In this document: piece by piece, positions 23,302 through 32,377 of the stretch | Layout of the letters: each line of letters begins with the position of its first letter | How positions within the stretch are numbered: position 1 is the stretch's first letter | Assembly: GCA_023665865.1 (NCBI GenBank) | Contig: JAMPDC010000001.1 | Location: 2,178,021-2,242,020 of the forward strand | Source: Staphylococcus sp. | GTDB taxonomy: Bacteria; Bacteroidota; Bacteroidia; Bacteroidales; Muribaculaceae | Length of the DNA: 64,000 nt | Direction: 5' to 3' | Notes under the pieces: generated by a model | Told to the model about the DNA's origin: nothing | Database searches by the model: none | What the model saw: the letters and a program-made list of their open reading frames with translations, nothing else | Program-made: the position numbers and the translations under genes

Positions 23302-25584
23302 ATGAAACTCATTCCACTCCTGACCACTATGCTTATGGCATGTGGTCAGGTAGCGGAGGCGGCGGTTCCGTCCGCTGTCCCCCGAGACACATCATTCACT
23401 ACATATTCGACGAATATCAAAGTGCGCAGGAATCACCCCGAAGCGGAGCTCGTTAAACCGTCCCTCCCGTCCGGGGTGAAAGCGTATTCTGACGTTGTTT
23501 ACACCACGCATAAGAAAACCAAATACGGCGACAGGGACCTCCACGTCGATATTTTCCGGCCTGATGACAACCGGACATATCCTGCTGTCATAATGATACA
23601 TGGCGGTGGTTGGAATTCCGGCGACAAGAGTCTGCAAGTCCCGTTGGCCCAGCAGATTGCGGCCAAGGGATATGTGACGATCCCGGTTGAGTATCGTCTG
23701 ATCCCGGAAGCTGTATATCCTGCCGGTCTCCACGACATAAAGACTGCTGTGAGATGGGCGCGCGCGAATGCAGATAAATACGGTATTGATCCGGAACGCA
23801 TCGCTGTCTCCGGGTGTTCCGCCGGAGCGCAACTTGCCACTCTCGTCGGAGTCACCAACGGCTCCAGTCGTCATGAGGGTAAAGGCGAATGGCGCAACAC
23901 GTCAAGCGACGTCCAGGCCGTCATCAATATGGATGGTATTGCTACTTTTGTGTCGGAATCCAACATTGCGGATGCCCGCGAACGTTATCTGAAAAAAGGA
24001 GTGTTGCCGGTTAACTCCCGGTGGCTCGGAGGCCTATATGAAGATTCACCTGAGAATTGGAAAGAGGCCTCTTCGCTGCTTTGGATCACGCCCAAATCAG
24101 CGCCGGTATGCTTTATAAGCAGTGGTTTGCCTCGATATAGCGATGGCCGTGACTCACTTGTCGCTAGCTATGACTCCATCGGCATATACTCGGAGCGACA
24201 CAGGATTCCTGTCGATATTCATCCGTTCTGGTTTTTCAAACCTTGGTTTGATACTGCGGTCCATTATTCTGTGCAATTTCTCGACCGGATGTTTAAGAGT
24301 GATACCTCTGCGCTTCCGCGGCGTTATCGTATCACAGACCACGGTGTCGTCAATGACAGTACGATAGTTCAGACGGTGGCTATACAGACTTTGATTGACA
24401 GAGTTGAGGCTGATGGAGGAGGGGAGATTGTTGTCCCTGCCGGCACATATCTCACCGGTGCTCTTTTCTTTAAACCTGGCACGAAGTTGCAGCTTGAAGA
24501 GGGTGCCGTCATAAAAGGTTCGGACAATATCGCCGACTATCCTTTGATACCATCAAGGATGGAGGGTCGTAGCATTTACTATCATGCGGCGCTCATCAAT
24601 GCCTATCATGTCGATGATTTCGAGATCTCGGGTCCCGGAACCATCAATGGCAACGGCTATAAATTTTGGGTGGAGTTCTGGGATAATGTCGAGAAGGCTC
24701 GACGAGAGAATCGTCCCTGGACCAATCTTGAAGTGCGCCGTCCACGCCTCGTATTCCTGTGGGGATGTGACAATGCCCGCCTAAGCGGTGTGAGACTGGT
24801 TAATTCAGCGTTCTGGACATCGCATTTCTACCGCTGCAATGATCTCACGATCGAAAATTGTGAGGTACAGGCTCCAAAAGAACCCGTAAGAGCCCCGAGC
24901 AGCGACGCTATTGACCTTGATGGATGTCACCGCGTCAGAGTGACAGGCTGCTATCTTAACTGTGACGACGACGGTGTCTGCATGAAAGGTGGCAAGGGCG
25001 TCTATGCCAATCGCTCATACGAGAATGACAGCGTCACGGATGTGCTTGTGGAAGGCTGTGTGTTTGGCCCGAATCTGCATGGCACTCTCACTCTTGGAAG
25101 CGAGTGTCTGCATGCCGACAATATTGTCTTGCGTAACTGCCGAGTGGACAATGAGTGTTCTGTGTTGAGGCTGAAAATGCGTCCTGACACTTACCAGATT
25201 TATGAGAATATCTTGGTGGAAAATGTCAGCGGCCGTTTCGGAACACTCATCGAAGTGCTTCCCTGGAAGCAGTTTTTCACACTTGAAGGCAGTGACGAGA
25301 AGCCGTCGGGCATAATCCGCAATGTGAAGGTCAGCAATATCTCAGGCTCATGTATGAATCTCGGTGTGCTTGCAGCCAATGCTGACGATGTAGTGGATAA
25401 TTTCATAATATCAAACGTAGATGTTACGGCTGAATCTGACATTTTTCGTTGCAATTATCCATCGGTCGGGTTGATTGATGTGAAGGTCAATGGCAAAACT
25501 CCTGAGATACTTCAGGCTGACGAGGAGATGAAAGATAAGCTGAATTTCGACGCTACAGATCTTGATAAAACGAACGAAAAATAG
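23302..25584 (+). CDS. Fusion of an alpha/beta-hydrolase esterase and a GH28 polygalacturonase-type glycosidase
   Basis: 760 residues with an N-terminal signal peptide (to about 20). Residues 60-330 are an esterase: oxyanion loop HGGGW (100-104) and nucleophile elbow GCSAG with Ser173, with His in IPVDIHPFW as the likely third residue. Residues 345-740 are a GH28 beta-helix with family motifs: SSDAIDLDG (Asp535), DDDG (555-558), GSE in place of GHG (599-601) and RLK (623-625). The variant GSE is seen in exo-acting or unusual GH28 members. The esterase could remove acetyl or methyl groups so the glycosidase can act on the same chain. Directly downstream of the pectate lyase. Fused esterase-GH28 proteins are uncommon; the read has no frameshift or stop between the domains. 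Confidence 0.88.
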   Translation: MKLIPLLTTMLMACGQVAEAAVPSAVPRDTSFTTYSTNIKVRRNHPEAELVKPSLPSGVKAYSDVVYTTHKKTKYGDRDLHVDIFRPDDNRTYPAVIMIHGGGWNSGDKSLQVPLAQQIAAKGYVTIPVEYRLIPEAVYPAGLHDIKTAVRWARANADKYGIDPERIAVSGCSAGAQLATLVGVTNGSSRHEGKGEWRNTSSDVQAVINMDGIATFVSESNIADARERYLKKGVLPVNSRWLGGLYEDSPENWKEASSLLWITPKSAPVCFISSGLPRYSDGRDSLVASYDSIGIYSERHRIPVDIHPFWFFKPWFDTAVHYSVQFLDRMFKSDTSALPRRYRITDHGVVNDSTIVQTVAIQTLIDRVEADGGGEIVVPAGTYLTGALFFKPGTKLQLEEGAVIKGSDNIADYPLIPSRMEGRSIYYHAALINAYHVDDFEISGPGTINGNGYKFWVEFWDNVEKARRENRPWTNLEVRRPRLVFLWGCDNARLSGVRLVNSAFWTSHFYRCNDLTIENCEVQAPKEPVRAPSSDAIDLDGCHRVRVTGCYLNCDDDGVCMKGGKGVYANRSYENDSVTDVLVEGCVFGPNLHGTLTLGSECLHADNIVLRNCRVDNECSVLRLKMRPDTYQIYENILVENVSGRFGTLIEVLPWKQFFTLEGSDEKPSGIIRNVKVSNISGSCMNLGVLAANADDVVDNFIISNVDVTAESDIFRCNYPSVGLIDVKVNGKTPEILQADEEMKDKLNFDATDLDKTNEK

Positions 25585-25611
25585 CCGTCTTACGGATTGA
25601 TCTTATTTAGC

Positions 25612-25657
25612 CGGGGCAAAACGTTTGGGTGCGCGAACACTCTTTCGTTTTGCCCCG
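25612..25657 (+). terminator. Hairpin after the pectin genes
   Basis: A perfect 12-base stem, CGGGGCAAAACG (25612-25623) with CGTTTTGCCCCG (25646-25657), and a smaller inner stem GGTG/CAC. No U-run follows, so it may act as a transcript-stabilising end or weak terminator. Confidence 0.55.
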
Positions 25658-25690
25658 CGTGATTTCAATAAGCATAAAGCATTTAACCTA

Positions 25691-25721
25691 TTGCATAAAT
25701 GGCTTGGTTTTTGTAAATTTG
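25691..25721 (+). promoter_or_regulatory. Promoter of the SPOR-domain gene
   Basis: TTG (25691-25693), 20 bases, then TAAATTTG (25714-25721). The GTG start at 25726 follows after four bases, so the transcript would start at or inside the first codons. Confidence 0.55.
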
Positions 25722-25725
25722 CAAC

Positions 25726-26718
25726 GTGATAGACATTGCGCAACATATCGAATATCTGCTTCTACACCATGATTGTGTGGTGGTGCCCGGTCTGGGTGCT
25801 TTCATGCTCAATCATGAGTGTGCATCATTTGACGCTTCATCCTTATGTTTCATGCCACCTGCGTTGACAGTAGGCTTCAATCCGGAGGTGAAACATAATG
25901 ATGCCATGCTCATCGGCAGTATCTCGCGTCGACATGCAGTAAGTCTTGAAACTGCCAAGGCCGAGATGAACACAGCTGTCGCGTCTATCCACCATCAACT
26001 CGGGCTGACAGGAGAGATCTCATTTGGTAATCTTGGGACTCTTTCGAGTGGAAGCACGCCGGATTGTCCTGTCTTCACCCCGTCTACAGACTCTTTGCCT
26101 GTCAGAAAATTGACTGGATTCCGGCCTCTTGAAGTGGCACCTCTGTGCGTGGATGCAGATGACGAGGTTGTAAATTTGGAATCTACTACCGGATTTGCCG
26201 TTATCCCCACACCGCTTAAGATTGTTGCCTCGTTTATTGCAGTCATGATTGCGTTTGGCATACTCTATTCAACTACAAGTCTTGTTGATAGGGGCCGGAT
26301 GAATTTTGCATCGCTTGACACGGGCCTCAGTTCGCATCTCGAACAGACGATCTCGATTGATACACCTTCGATAATAGGACTCTCGAGAGAAATATTACTT
26401 AATATTGCGTTTCCGGCAGATAGTAAAGAGGCTCCGGACGCTTCGGTGACTAAAGAAGTAGGCTCTACAGCGAAAGATAGCGGGGCAGCGAAAACGTCAG
26501 ACATCCCGGGTCGCTATATTCTTGTTGTCGGTTCCTTCCCTAATCATCAAGCTGCGGAGCGACACATCTGCAACGTTGGCGACACATCGCTCAAGATAAT
26601 AGAAATGGATGGCAATTATCGCATATACGCGGCTTCTGCTTCAAATATAAATGATGCGCGCAGGCTTTCTGAATCCCTGCAATCGAAGTATAGCAGTGTA
26701 TGGATTTGCCGTCGGTAA
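25726..26718 (+). CDS. HU-CCDC81 / SPOR-domain membrane protein
   Basis: 330 residues from a GTG codon; the start fits the family's usual opening (IAQHIEYLLLHHDCVVVPGL, GAF). Residues 1-115 form the duplicated HU-like CCDC81 domains common in Bacteroidetes. A membrane helix at about 167-190 (PLKIVASFIAVMIAFGILYS) anchors it in the inner membrane. A Ser/Ala-rich periplasmic linker leads to a C-terminal SPOR domain (262-330, RYILVVGSFPNHQAAERHIC ... RLSESLQSKYSSVWICRR), which in known proteins binds denuded peptidoglycan at the septum. This suggests a role in division or cell-wall organisation, with the cytoplasmic part touching DNA or protein. Confidence 0.87.
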   Translation: MIDIAQHIEYLLLHHDCVVVPGLGAFMLNHECASFDASSLCFMPPALTVGFNPEVKHNDAMLIGSISRRHAVSLETAKAEMNTAVASIHHQLGLTGEISFGNLGTLSSGSTPDCPVFTPSTDSLPVRKLTGFRPLEVAPLCVDADDEVVNLESTTGFAVIPTPLKIVASFIAVMIAFGILYSTTSLVDRGRMNFASLDTGLSSHLEQTISIDTPSIIGLSREILLNIAFPADSKEAPDASVTKEVGSTAKDSGAAKTSDIPGRYILVVGSFPNHQAAERHICNVGDTSLKIIEMDGNYRIYAASASNINDARRLSESLQSKYSSVWICRR

Positions 26719-26769
26719 TCTATAAATATATATTCAATCACTACATCTATCGTAAATATTCGCATTAAA

Positions 26770-27294
26770 ATGGATTTTCATCAACTACTCGTCGATCGTA
26801 GAAGTATCCGCCGTTATACAAATGAAAAAATTGATCCCGAAAGCGTCAAGTTGATTCTTGAGGCAGGGTTGCTGGCTCCGACATCGAAGAGTTCACGTGC
26901 ATGGCAGTTTGTTGTGGTTGAAGATGAGACGATGCTCATGAGGCTCAGCGAGTGTAAGCCTATGGGCGCAACTCCTATAGCCCGTTGCCCGCTTGCAATC
27001 GTTGTGGCTGTCGACTCAACCGCGACAGAACCGTGGATTGAAGATGCTTCAGTAGCTGCTTCCTATATGCAGCTTCAGGCCGCTGCTCTCGGCCTTGGCT
27101 CCTGCTGGATTCAGATAAGGGATAGATATGCGGCTGACGGTATGCCTTCTGATGAATATATCCGTGAAGCTCTTGGAATTCCGGAAACATGTCCGGTTGT
27201 TTGCGTGCTTACTTTCGGACATAAGGATGAGGAACGCAAGCCTCAAGACGTCGGGAAGCTTAAATGGGAGAATGTACATATAGATAAATTCTGA
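26770..27294 (+). CDS. Nitroreductase-family FMN oxidoreductase
   Basis: 174 residues. RRSIRRYTNEKIDPE near the N-terminus carries the phosphate-contacting Arg residues of FMN, followed by LLAPTSKSSRAWQFVVVEDE. The middle VAASYMQLQAAALGLGSCWI is the dimer-interface helix and FMN-stacking strand. VLTFGHKDEERKPQ closes the domain. A short nitroreductase type reducing nitro compounds or quinones with NAD(P)H. It lies 51 bases after the SPOR gene and 28 before the next; co-transcription is likely. Confidence 0.9.
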   Translation: MDFHQLLVDRRSIRRYTNEKIDPESVKLILEAGLLAPTSKSSRAWQFVVVEDETMLMRLSECKPMGATPIARCPLAIVVAVDSTATEPWIEDASVAASYMQLQAAALGLGSCWIQIRDRYAADGMPSDEYIREALGIPETCPVVCVLTFGHKDEERKPQDVGKLKWENVHIDKF

Positions 27295-27322
27295 ATATCC
27301 TCGACGCCATAGCGCTTTTACT

Positions 27323-28108
27323 ATGCAGAAAGCTGATTTTGTGCCCGCAGTCGTGATGATAGGGGCCGGAAATGTAGCCACGCATCTTGCTCCGGCAATC
27401 GAACGTAGTGGGGCAGGGCGGATAGTTCAGGTCTATAGCCGCAGTCTTGATTCAGCCACGCGTCTTGCGTCGAAATTATCTGATGCAATTCCTGTAGACA
27501 GTCTTGAGGCCGTGGTGACAGATGCGGATATTTATCTCATCAGTGTCAAAGATGATGCGATAGCGGATATTGTCCGTGGATTGAGACCATCTGATGCATT
27601 GGTGCTTCATACGTCGGGATCGGTCGGTATGGAGGTGCTTGCGCCACTTTCAATGCGTCACGGAGTTTTCTATCCTTTACAGACTTTCTCTAAGGATGTG
27701 GAGCTTGATGTAGAAAGAATACCTCTCTTCACAGAGGGCCCGACTTGTGAGATTGAGGATGAGATACGCGCATTTGGAGCCAAGATATTTGCAAATATAT
27801 ATCATGCCGACAGCGATTTGCGCAAGAAAATGCACATTGCAGCCGTATTTGCGTGTAATTTCGTGAACCACCTTTGGACTATAGCTGCCGGGCAACTTGA
27901 GCGGGAGGGGCTTCCGTTTGATATTTTGCAACCACTTCTTGAAGAGACATTGCGAAAGGCATTGGCAAACACTCCCGCCGCATCACAGACCGGGCCTGCC
28001 GCGCGGGGAGATGGCAAGATAATTGAGTCACATCTTTTGCTGCTTGATGGAAAAGAGCGTGAGCTTTATGAAATTCTGTCGAGGAGCATTATGTCAGATA
28101 TAAATTGA
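27323..28108 (+). CDS. Rossmann-like and DUF2520 domain protein
   Basis: 261 residues. N-terminal NAD(P)-binding motif MIGAGNVATHLAPAIERSG, then VYSRSLDSATRLA and a strand ending YLISVKDDAIADIV. Next is LHTSGSVGMEVL, the region that in related reductases contacts substrate. The C-terminal helical half (MHIAAVFACNFVNHLWTIAA) is DUF2520. The architecture resembles short-chain imine/ketopantoate-like reductases and F420-dependent NADP reductases, but no substrate has been assigned to this family that I know of. The last gene of the nitroreductase transcript, followed by a terminator. Confidence 0.85.
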   Translation: MQKADFVPAVVMIGAGNVATHLAPAIERSGAGRIVQVYSRSLDSATRLASKLSDAIPVDSLEAVVTDADIYLISVKDDAIADIVRGLRPSDALVLHTSGSVGMEVLAPLSMRHGVFYPLQTFSKDVELDVERIPLFTEGPTCEIEDEIRAFGAKIFANIYHADSDLRKKMHIAAVFACNFVNHLWTIAAGQLEREGLPFDILQPLLEETLRKALANTPAASQTGPAARGDGKIIESHLLLLDGKERELYEILSRSIMSDIN

Positions 28109-28127
28109 CAAAATAAGATTTATAAAA

Positions 28128-28158
28128 GAGGGTGTGCCATGAATTTTGACACACCCTC
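28128..28158. terminator. Bidirectional terminator between DUF2520 gene and htrA
   Basis: Stem GAGGGTGTG (28128-28136) with CACACCCTC (28150-28158). On the minus strand it runs into TTTTAT, serving the protease gene; on the plus strand only CTTGTTT follows. The core ACACCCTC recurs in the terminators at 10507 and 40529. Confidence 0.8.
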
Positions 28159-28215
28159 ACTCTTGTTTATGGATATATAATAAGGGAAAGAGGAGAATAA
28201 GCTGGAGAAGACTTT

Positions 28216-29769
28216 TTAATCAGTGGAAGAAAGATCTACTGCATAGATACCACGCTTTCCTGTGGGGTAGACACCACGGAGGATCATCACTTTCTCATCA
28301 GAACCACCCTTCATGATCGCTTTGTAGATTTTCTCGACATCTTCCGGCGAAGACACACGGCTGTCGTTAATCGAATAGATGATAAAGCCATCCTTGACAC
28401 CGCCGTCGCGGAACCGGCCACCCGAAAGACCTGTAACCTGGACTCCATTGCTGAGACCCAGCTGTCGGAGCACAGAGTCACTGACTTTCTTGAAGGCGCA
28501 TCCGAGATCTGTTATATCACCGGCCTTTGTCACCTGCATGTTGCCCTGCGGATTGCGGAGCATCACGTCGACAGACTGTATCTTATTGTCGCGCACATAG
28601 GTGACTTTCACCTTGTCGCCCGGACGATACTTAGCAACTTGTTCCTGAAGCTGGGCGCTGTTATCGGTAGCGATATCGTTGATCTTGATGATGACATCGT
28701 TTTTCTGGAGACCGGCTTCCTTGGCCGAACTACGGTCGCTCACTTCACCGACATATACGCCTTTTGTCACTGCGGTAATATCATTGGCTTTTGCAATTTC
28801 ATTAGTGAGATCTGAAATCGAGATGCCAAGGACTGCACGCTGTACAGTGCCGTACTGGCGGAGGTCGCTGACCACTTTCTTAACGATTGATGTCGGAATA
28901 GCGAATGAATAGCCGGCATAGTTACCTGTCTGGCTATAGATAGCAGTGTTGATACCAATCAATTCACCATTGAGATTAACGAGCGCACCTCCGGAGTTTC
29001 CCGGATTCACTGCCGCATCAGTCTGAATATATGATTCGATATCCATACGGTTGTGGTTCTGACGTCCGATGCTACGGCCCTTGGCTGAAACAATACCGGT
29101 GGTGACAGTCGATGTGAAACCAAACGGATTGCCAACAGCAAGAACCCATTCGCCAACTTTGAGAGACTCACTGTCGCCCATGGGGATGACAGGGAGATCC
29201 TTAGCATCAATCTTAATTAGAGCAAGATCGGTTGTCGGATCTGTTCCCACGACAGTAGCGTCAAAAGTCCGGTTGTCATTGAGGGTCACCTCCAGACGAT
29301 CAGCCTCGTCAATGACATGATTATTTGTGACTATATAGCCATCCGCACTGATGACCACACCCGAGCCAAGGCCCGACGGTTGTTCGCGTGGCTGTTCGCT
29401 GCGCTGCTCCGGCTGACTCCGGCGATTATTGCCACCGCCACCAAAGAAGTATTCAAAGAATGGATCATTAAAGAAACCGCCACCGGAATTACCCTGGCGA
29501 TATGCGCGCTGTGTGGTGAAACTCTTTATAGATACCACGCCGTTTATGGTGCTTTCTGCCGCTGTGGTGAAATCTGAATGATTGGCGGGAAGCTGAGCTA
29601 CTTTTGTAAAAGCACCGGCGTTTGACGTCGCTCCGGAGTCAAACAATTCGGAATAACCGGGAGCTTCATCCGAATTGAAAAGAACACTCTTCATCGCAAC
29701 TGCTGTGATGGCGGAACTTAGCACTGCGGTTCCGGCAGCCAAGAAGATGATTTTTCCTGATAATTTCAT
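28216..29769 (-). CDS. Do/DegP-family periplasmic serine endoprotease
   Basis: 517 residues. Signal anchor at 6-28 (FLAAGTAVLSSAITAVAMKS), so periplasmic and perhaps membrane-tethered. Trypsin-like domain with triad His151 (VTNNHVID), Asp181 (TTDLALIKID) and Ser259 (GNSGGALVN). Before it is a Gly/Asn/Arg-rich low-complexity stretch (GGGGNNRRSQPEQRSEQPRE). Two PDZ domains follow (about 300-395, with GVYVGEVSDRSSAKEAGLQK; about 415-510). Degrades or refolds misfolded envelope proteins. The length and two PDZ domains match HtrA/DegP of Bacteroidetes. It stands alone, with a terminator at its end. Confidence 0.95.
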   Translation of the reverse strand: MKLSGKIIFLAAGTAVLSSAITAVAMKSVLFNSDEAPGYSELFDSGATSNAGAFTKVAQLPANHSDFTTAAESTINGVVSIKSFTTQRAYRQGNSGGGFFNDPFFEYFFGGGGNNRRSQPEQRSEQPREQPSGLGSGVVISADGYIVTNNHVIDEADRLEVTLNDNRTFDATVVGTDPTTDLALIKIDAKDLPVIPMGDSESLKVGEWVLAVGNPFGFTSTVTTGIVSAKGRSIGRQNHNRMDIESYIQTDAAVNPGNSGGALVNLNGELIGINTAIYSQTGNYAGYSFAIPTSIVKKVVSDLRQYGTVQRAVLGISISDLTNEIAKANDITAVTKGVYVGEVSDRSSAKEAGLQKNDVIIKINDIATDNSAQLQEQVAKYRPGDKVKVTYVRDNKIQSVDVMLRNPQGNMQVTKAGDITDLGCAFKKVSDSVLRQLGLSNGVQVTGLSGGRFRDGGVKDGFIIYSINDSRVSSPEDVEKIYKAIMKGGSDEKVMILRGVYPTGKRGIYAVDLSSTD

Positions 29770-29997
29770 TTCTATAAACGTATGTGTGGATTAATAATTA
29801 GCAGATGAATTTTAGACACACCATTCTTGGTGTTTCTCTTATTAGACGGCAAAAACTATGCGATGTTACTTCGGTAAAGACAGAAAATCCGCACGTTTAA
29901 AATTAATTAAGACGAAAATGCAAGCTATTAAGATATATTTACCGCTTTAGGCCAATATATAAGTATTTGTTAAAACATTACTGTCACAAATTTTGAT

Positions 29998-30005
29998 TAA
30001 TTTTG
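29998..30005 (+). promoter_or_regulatory. -7 box of the NlpC/P60 gene, adjacent to its start
   Basis: TAATTTTG, with ATG codons at 30010 and 30013 only four and seven bases on. The rest of the 240-base space between the divergent genes (29770-30009) shows only AT-rich sequence. Confidence 0.5.
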
Positions 30006-30009
30006 CGTT

Positions 30010-30876
30010 ATGATGTCAAAAAAGTCACACATATTATTTAGTGCAGCTGTCATATCGACATTCATGGTGTCGTGTGGCAGCATGAAGAACACCGCGACAG
30101 TTCATAAGACTTCCAAATATGAACAGACCACCACGTTTGAAATCCCATCGAAGTTGCATCCGCAGTCAAGTGCATTGCTCACGGAAGCAAAAAAGTGGCT
30201 TGGCACACCGTATAAATATGGTGGTCAGGATAAAAGAGGAGTCGATTGTTCGGGTCTTGTACTTAATGTGTATCAGAAAGCTCTTGACATCAAACTTCCT
30301 CGCAATTCCGGAGAACAGGCATCGTTTTGCTCTCCTCTTTCCAAGGACAAGCTTCTTCCGGGCGATCTATTGTTTTTTGCGACTTCCGGCTCAGGCAAGG
30401 TTTCCCATGTAGGGATATATGTGGGTGACAACAAAATGATCCATTCATCGGCTTCACGTGGGGTGATTGTCAGCAATATTTCTGAAACCTACTATCTCCG
30501 TACTTTCGCGGGTGCGGGATTTGTCGAGAAATATCATGCCATGCTGTCCACAGGTAGTAATCCATCTGTCGACGTTAAGGATCCGATGGATGTTGCAGCG
30601 CCATTTACATATACACCGGTCGCCACACTTCCTGAGAAGAACAAACAGTCTGAAACAGTCGAAAACAAAACAAAAACTACAACTGTAGCAGTGACTCCTC
30701 AGGTCAAAGCCATCGAGACGAAAAACGCGGGAGGCCAAAATAAAACCGCGGCTCCGATAAAAGTCGTGACCTCAGGCAATACATCTGTGAGTACAGAGCC
30801 GAATGAAGAGGAAGCCCGCAAAGCAGTCTTAAATTCTTTGATCGAGCAGAAACTCGATTCTATATTCAATCGTTAA
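30010..30876 (+). CDS. NlpC/P60-family (C40) cell-wall endopeptidase, lipoprotein
   Basis: 288 residues. Lipobox MVSC (Cys22). NlpC/P60 domain 50-175: TPYKYGGQDKRGVDCSGLV with nucleophile Cys80, VSHVGIYVGD with His133, and MIHSSASRGV with the third polar residue His145. This is the papain-like fold that cuts D-Glu-diaminopimelate bonds in peptidoglycan stem peptides. The C-terminal 110 residues are low complexity (Lys/Thr/Glu-rich), ending in a charged helix (EEEARKAVLNSLIEQKLDSI). A start at the second ATG (30013) is equally possible. 53 bases before the M16 gene, with a small hairpin between. Confidence 0.92.
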   Translation: MMSKKSHILFSAAVISTFMVSCGSMKNTATVHKTSKYEQTTTFEIPSKLHPQSSALLTEAKKWLGTPYKYGGQDKRGVDCSGLVLNVYQKALDIKLPRNSGEQASFCSPLSKDKLLPGDLLFFATSGSGKVSHVGIYVGDNKMIHSSASRGVIVSNISETYYLRTFAGAGFVEKYHAMLSTGSNPSVDVKDPMDVAAPFTYTPVATLPEKNKQSETVENKTKTTTVAVTPQVKAIETKNAGGQNKTAAPIKVVTSGNTSVSTEPNEEEARKAVLNSLIEQKLDSIFNR

Positions 30877-30889
30877 ATACATATATTGT

Positions 30890-30911
30890 ATGCCCGATAG
30901 CATACGGGCAT
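30890..30911 (+). terminator. Small hairpin between NlpC/P60 and M16 genes
   Basis: ATGCCCG (30890-30896) pairs with CGGGCAT (30905-30911), loop of eight. No U-run, so partial termination or processing at most. Confidence 0.35.
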
Positions 30912-30929
30912 CTGGCTATTATATAAATT

Positions 30930-32213
30930 ATGGTAAACCGTACGATTGCTCCGCCCGTCTATAGTTTCGGGCCCATGATATTAAGCCCGGCCGATTCCTA
31001 TACTCTCCCAAACGGCATCACTATCCACATCGAGAGCGGAAGTGAGATAGAGGTCAGCAGATTGACTGTAGCCCTTCCGGGGGGAGAAGCTGAATCGTCC
31101 AAGCCGGGATTGGCAGCTTGCGCAGGGACATTGCTAATCGAAGGCTCCCAGCGTCTCACCGGAGAAGAAATAGCAAATACTCTTGAATACAATGGAGCGT
31201 GGGTCAATACGTCTGTGTCAACCCACTATACTTCTGTAACTCTTTCAAGTCTTAACGATAAGTTTGATGAGTTGCTCCCGATTTTTGCAGAAATGATTTT
31301 ATGTCCATCCTTCCCCCATGATGCGACAGGCAACATACTCCAGCGTCAGGCAGCGCGTCTCGACATAGAGCATGAAAAGGTCTCATTTCTGGTCGACGAA
31401 GCAATCCGCCCGATGGCATACGGCGTAGACAATCCTCTTGCACGGACAGAGAATGCAGCGGAAATCAGGAATTTCACGACTGAAGAATTATCAACTTTCC
31501 ACTATTCACGGCTGAACCCAAAGGGGATACATGTATTTTTCTCAGGAAATATCACGGAGAAGATGAGAAGTAGCCTCGACAATGTTTTCTCGCGCTTTCC
31601 GGCAAGAAACGGGATTGAATTGTGTGAATTGCGGTTCCCATTTGAATATAATGTCCAGTGTAAACGAGTGGATATCATGAGGGAACATGCACAGCAGAGT
31701 GCTATAAAAATAATGATTCCCGCAGTCGGACGTCAGAGTGCGGATTTCGTCCCCTTGCGAGCCACGGTGACAGCCTTGGGCGGTTATTTCGGCAGTAGGC
31801 TTATGTTGAATATCCGAGAGGAGAAGGGCCTGACATACGGGATCTCAGCGGTGTTGCTTGGATATCCGACACACAGTTTCATCACAATCACTACCCAGAC
31901 CGACAGCTCGACGAAAGATGAGGTCATAAGGCTAATAGTCGATGAACTCGAAAAGATGAAGGACCATGCATCCTACAGTGACGATGAGATGAAACGTCTG
32001 TCCCGTTTTCTGCTGTCAAATCTTGCCACTGTACTTGACACTCCTTTCAGCCGTATGGATTACACCCAGACCCATATATATGCCAGCACTCCTATAGACT
32101 ATTTTGAGCAACAGGAGCGACTGGCGCGCAATCTCTCGGCTGATATACTTGCAGAAATGGCACGTAAGTATTTCAATACCGGACACATGTTGATCGCTAC
32201 TGCGGGAAACTGA
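30930..32213 (+). CDS. M16-family (pitrilysin-like) protein without zinc motif
   Basis: 427 residues, no signal peptide. The fold of an M16B half-pair is clear: DSYTLPNGITIHIES, ALPGGEAESSKPGLAACAGT, then LEYNGAWVNTSVSTHYTSVT and the second domain with NIREEKGLTYGISAVLLGYP (the Arg/Tyr pair of the C-terminal half). The HxxEH zinc site expected after the KPG segment is replaced by ACAGTLLIEGSQ, so it cannot act as a zinc peptidase alone. In two-subunit M16B enzymes the second subunit has exactly this form. The active partner is not next to it. It may be a subunit or a non-catalytic chaperone. Confidence 0.87.
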   Translation: MVNRTIAPPVYSFGPMILSPADSYTLPNGITIHIESGSEIEVSRLTVALPGGEAESSKPGLAACAGTLLIEGSQRLTGEEIANTLEYNGAWVNTSVSTHYTSVTLSSLNDKFDELLPIFAEMILCPSFPHDATGNILQRQAARLDIEHEKVSFLVDEAIRPMAYGVDNPLARTENAAEIRNFTTEELSTFHYSRLNPKGIHVFFSGNITEKMRSSLDNVFSRFPARNGIELCELRFPFEYNVQCKRVDIMREHAQQSAIKIMIPAVGRQSADFVPLRATVTALGGYFGSRLMLNIREEKGLTYGISAVLLGYPTHSFITITTQTDSSTKDEVIRLIVDELEKMKDHASYSDDEMKRLSRFLLSNLATVLDTPFSRMDYTQTHIYASTPIDYFEQQERLARNLSADILAEMARKYFNTGHMLIATAGN

Positions 32214-32305
32214 CAAAGGCCCCCTTGAGAATTTCTTGACAAGACTGAACAATCCGAATGATAAAAATGTCTGTATACTGATGGGATAATTTGCATTGGA
32301 TTTTG

Positions 32306-32313
32306 TAAATTTG
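32306..32313 (+). promoter_or_regulatory. -7 box before the glycosyltransferase gene
   Basis: TAAATTTG, 64 bases before the ATG at 32378. Probably drives the glycosyltransferase and folB genes. Confidence 0.45.
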
Positions 32314-32377
32314 CACTCACGTTCGTCCTATCAATAATAGTCAGGGCTTCTCATGTACACATTAGACTATCCACAAG

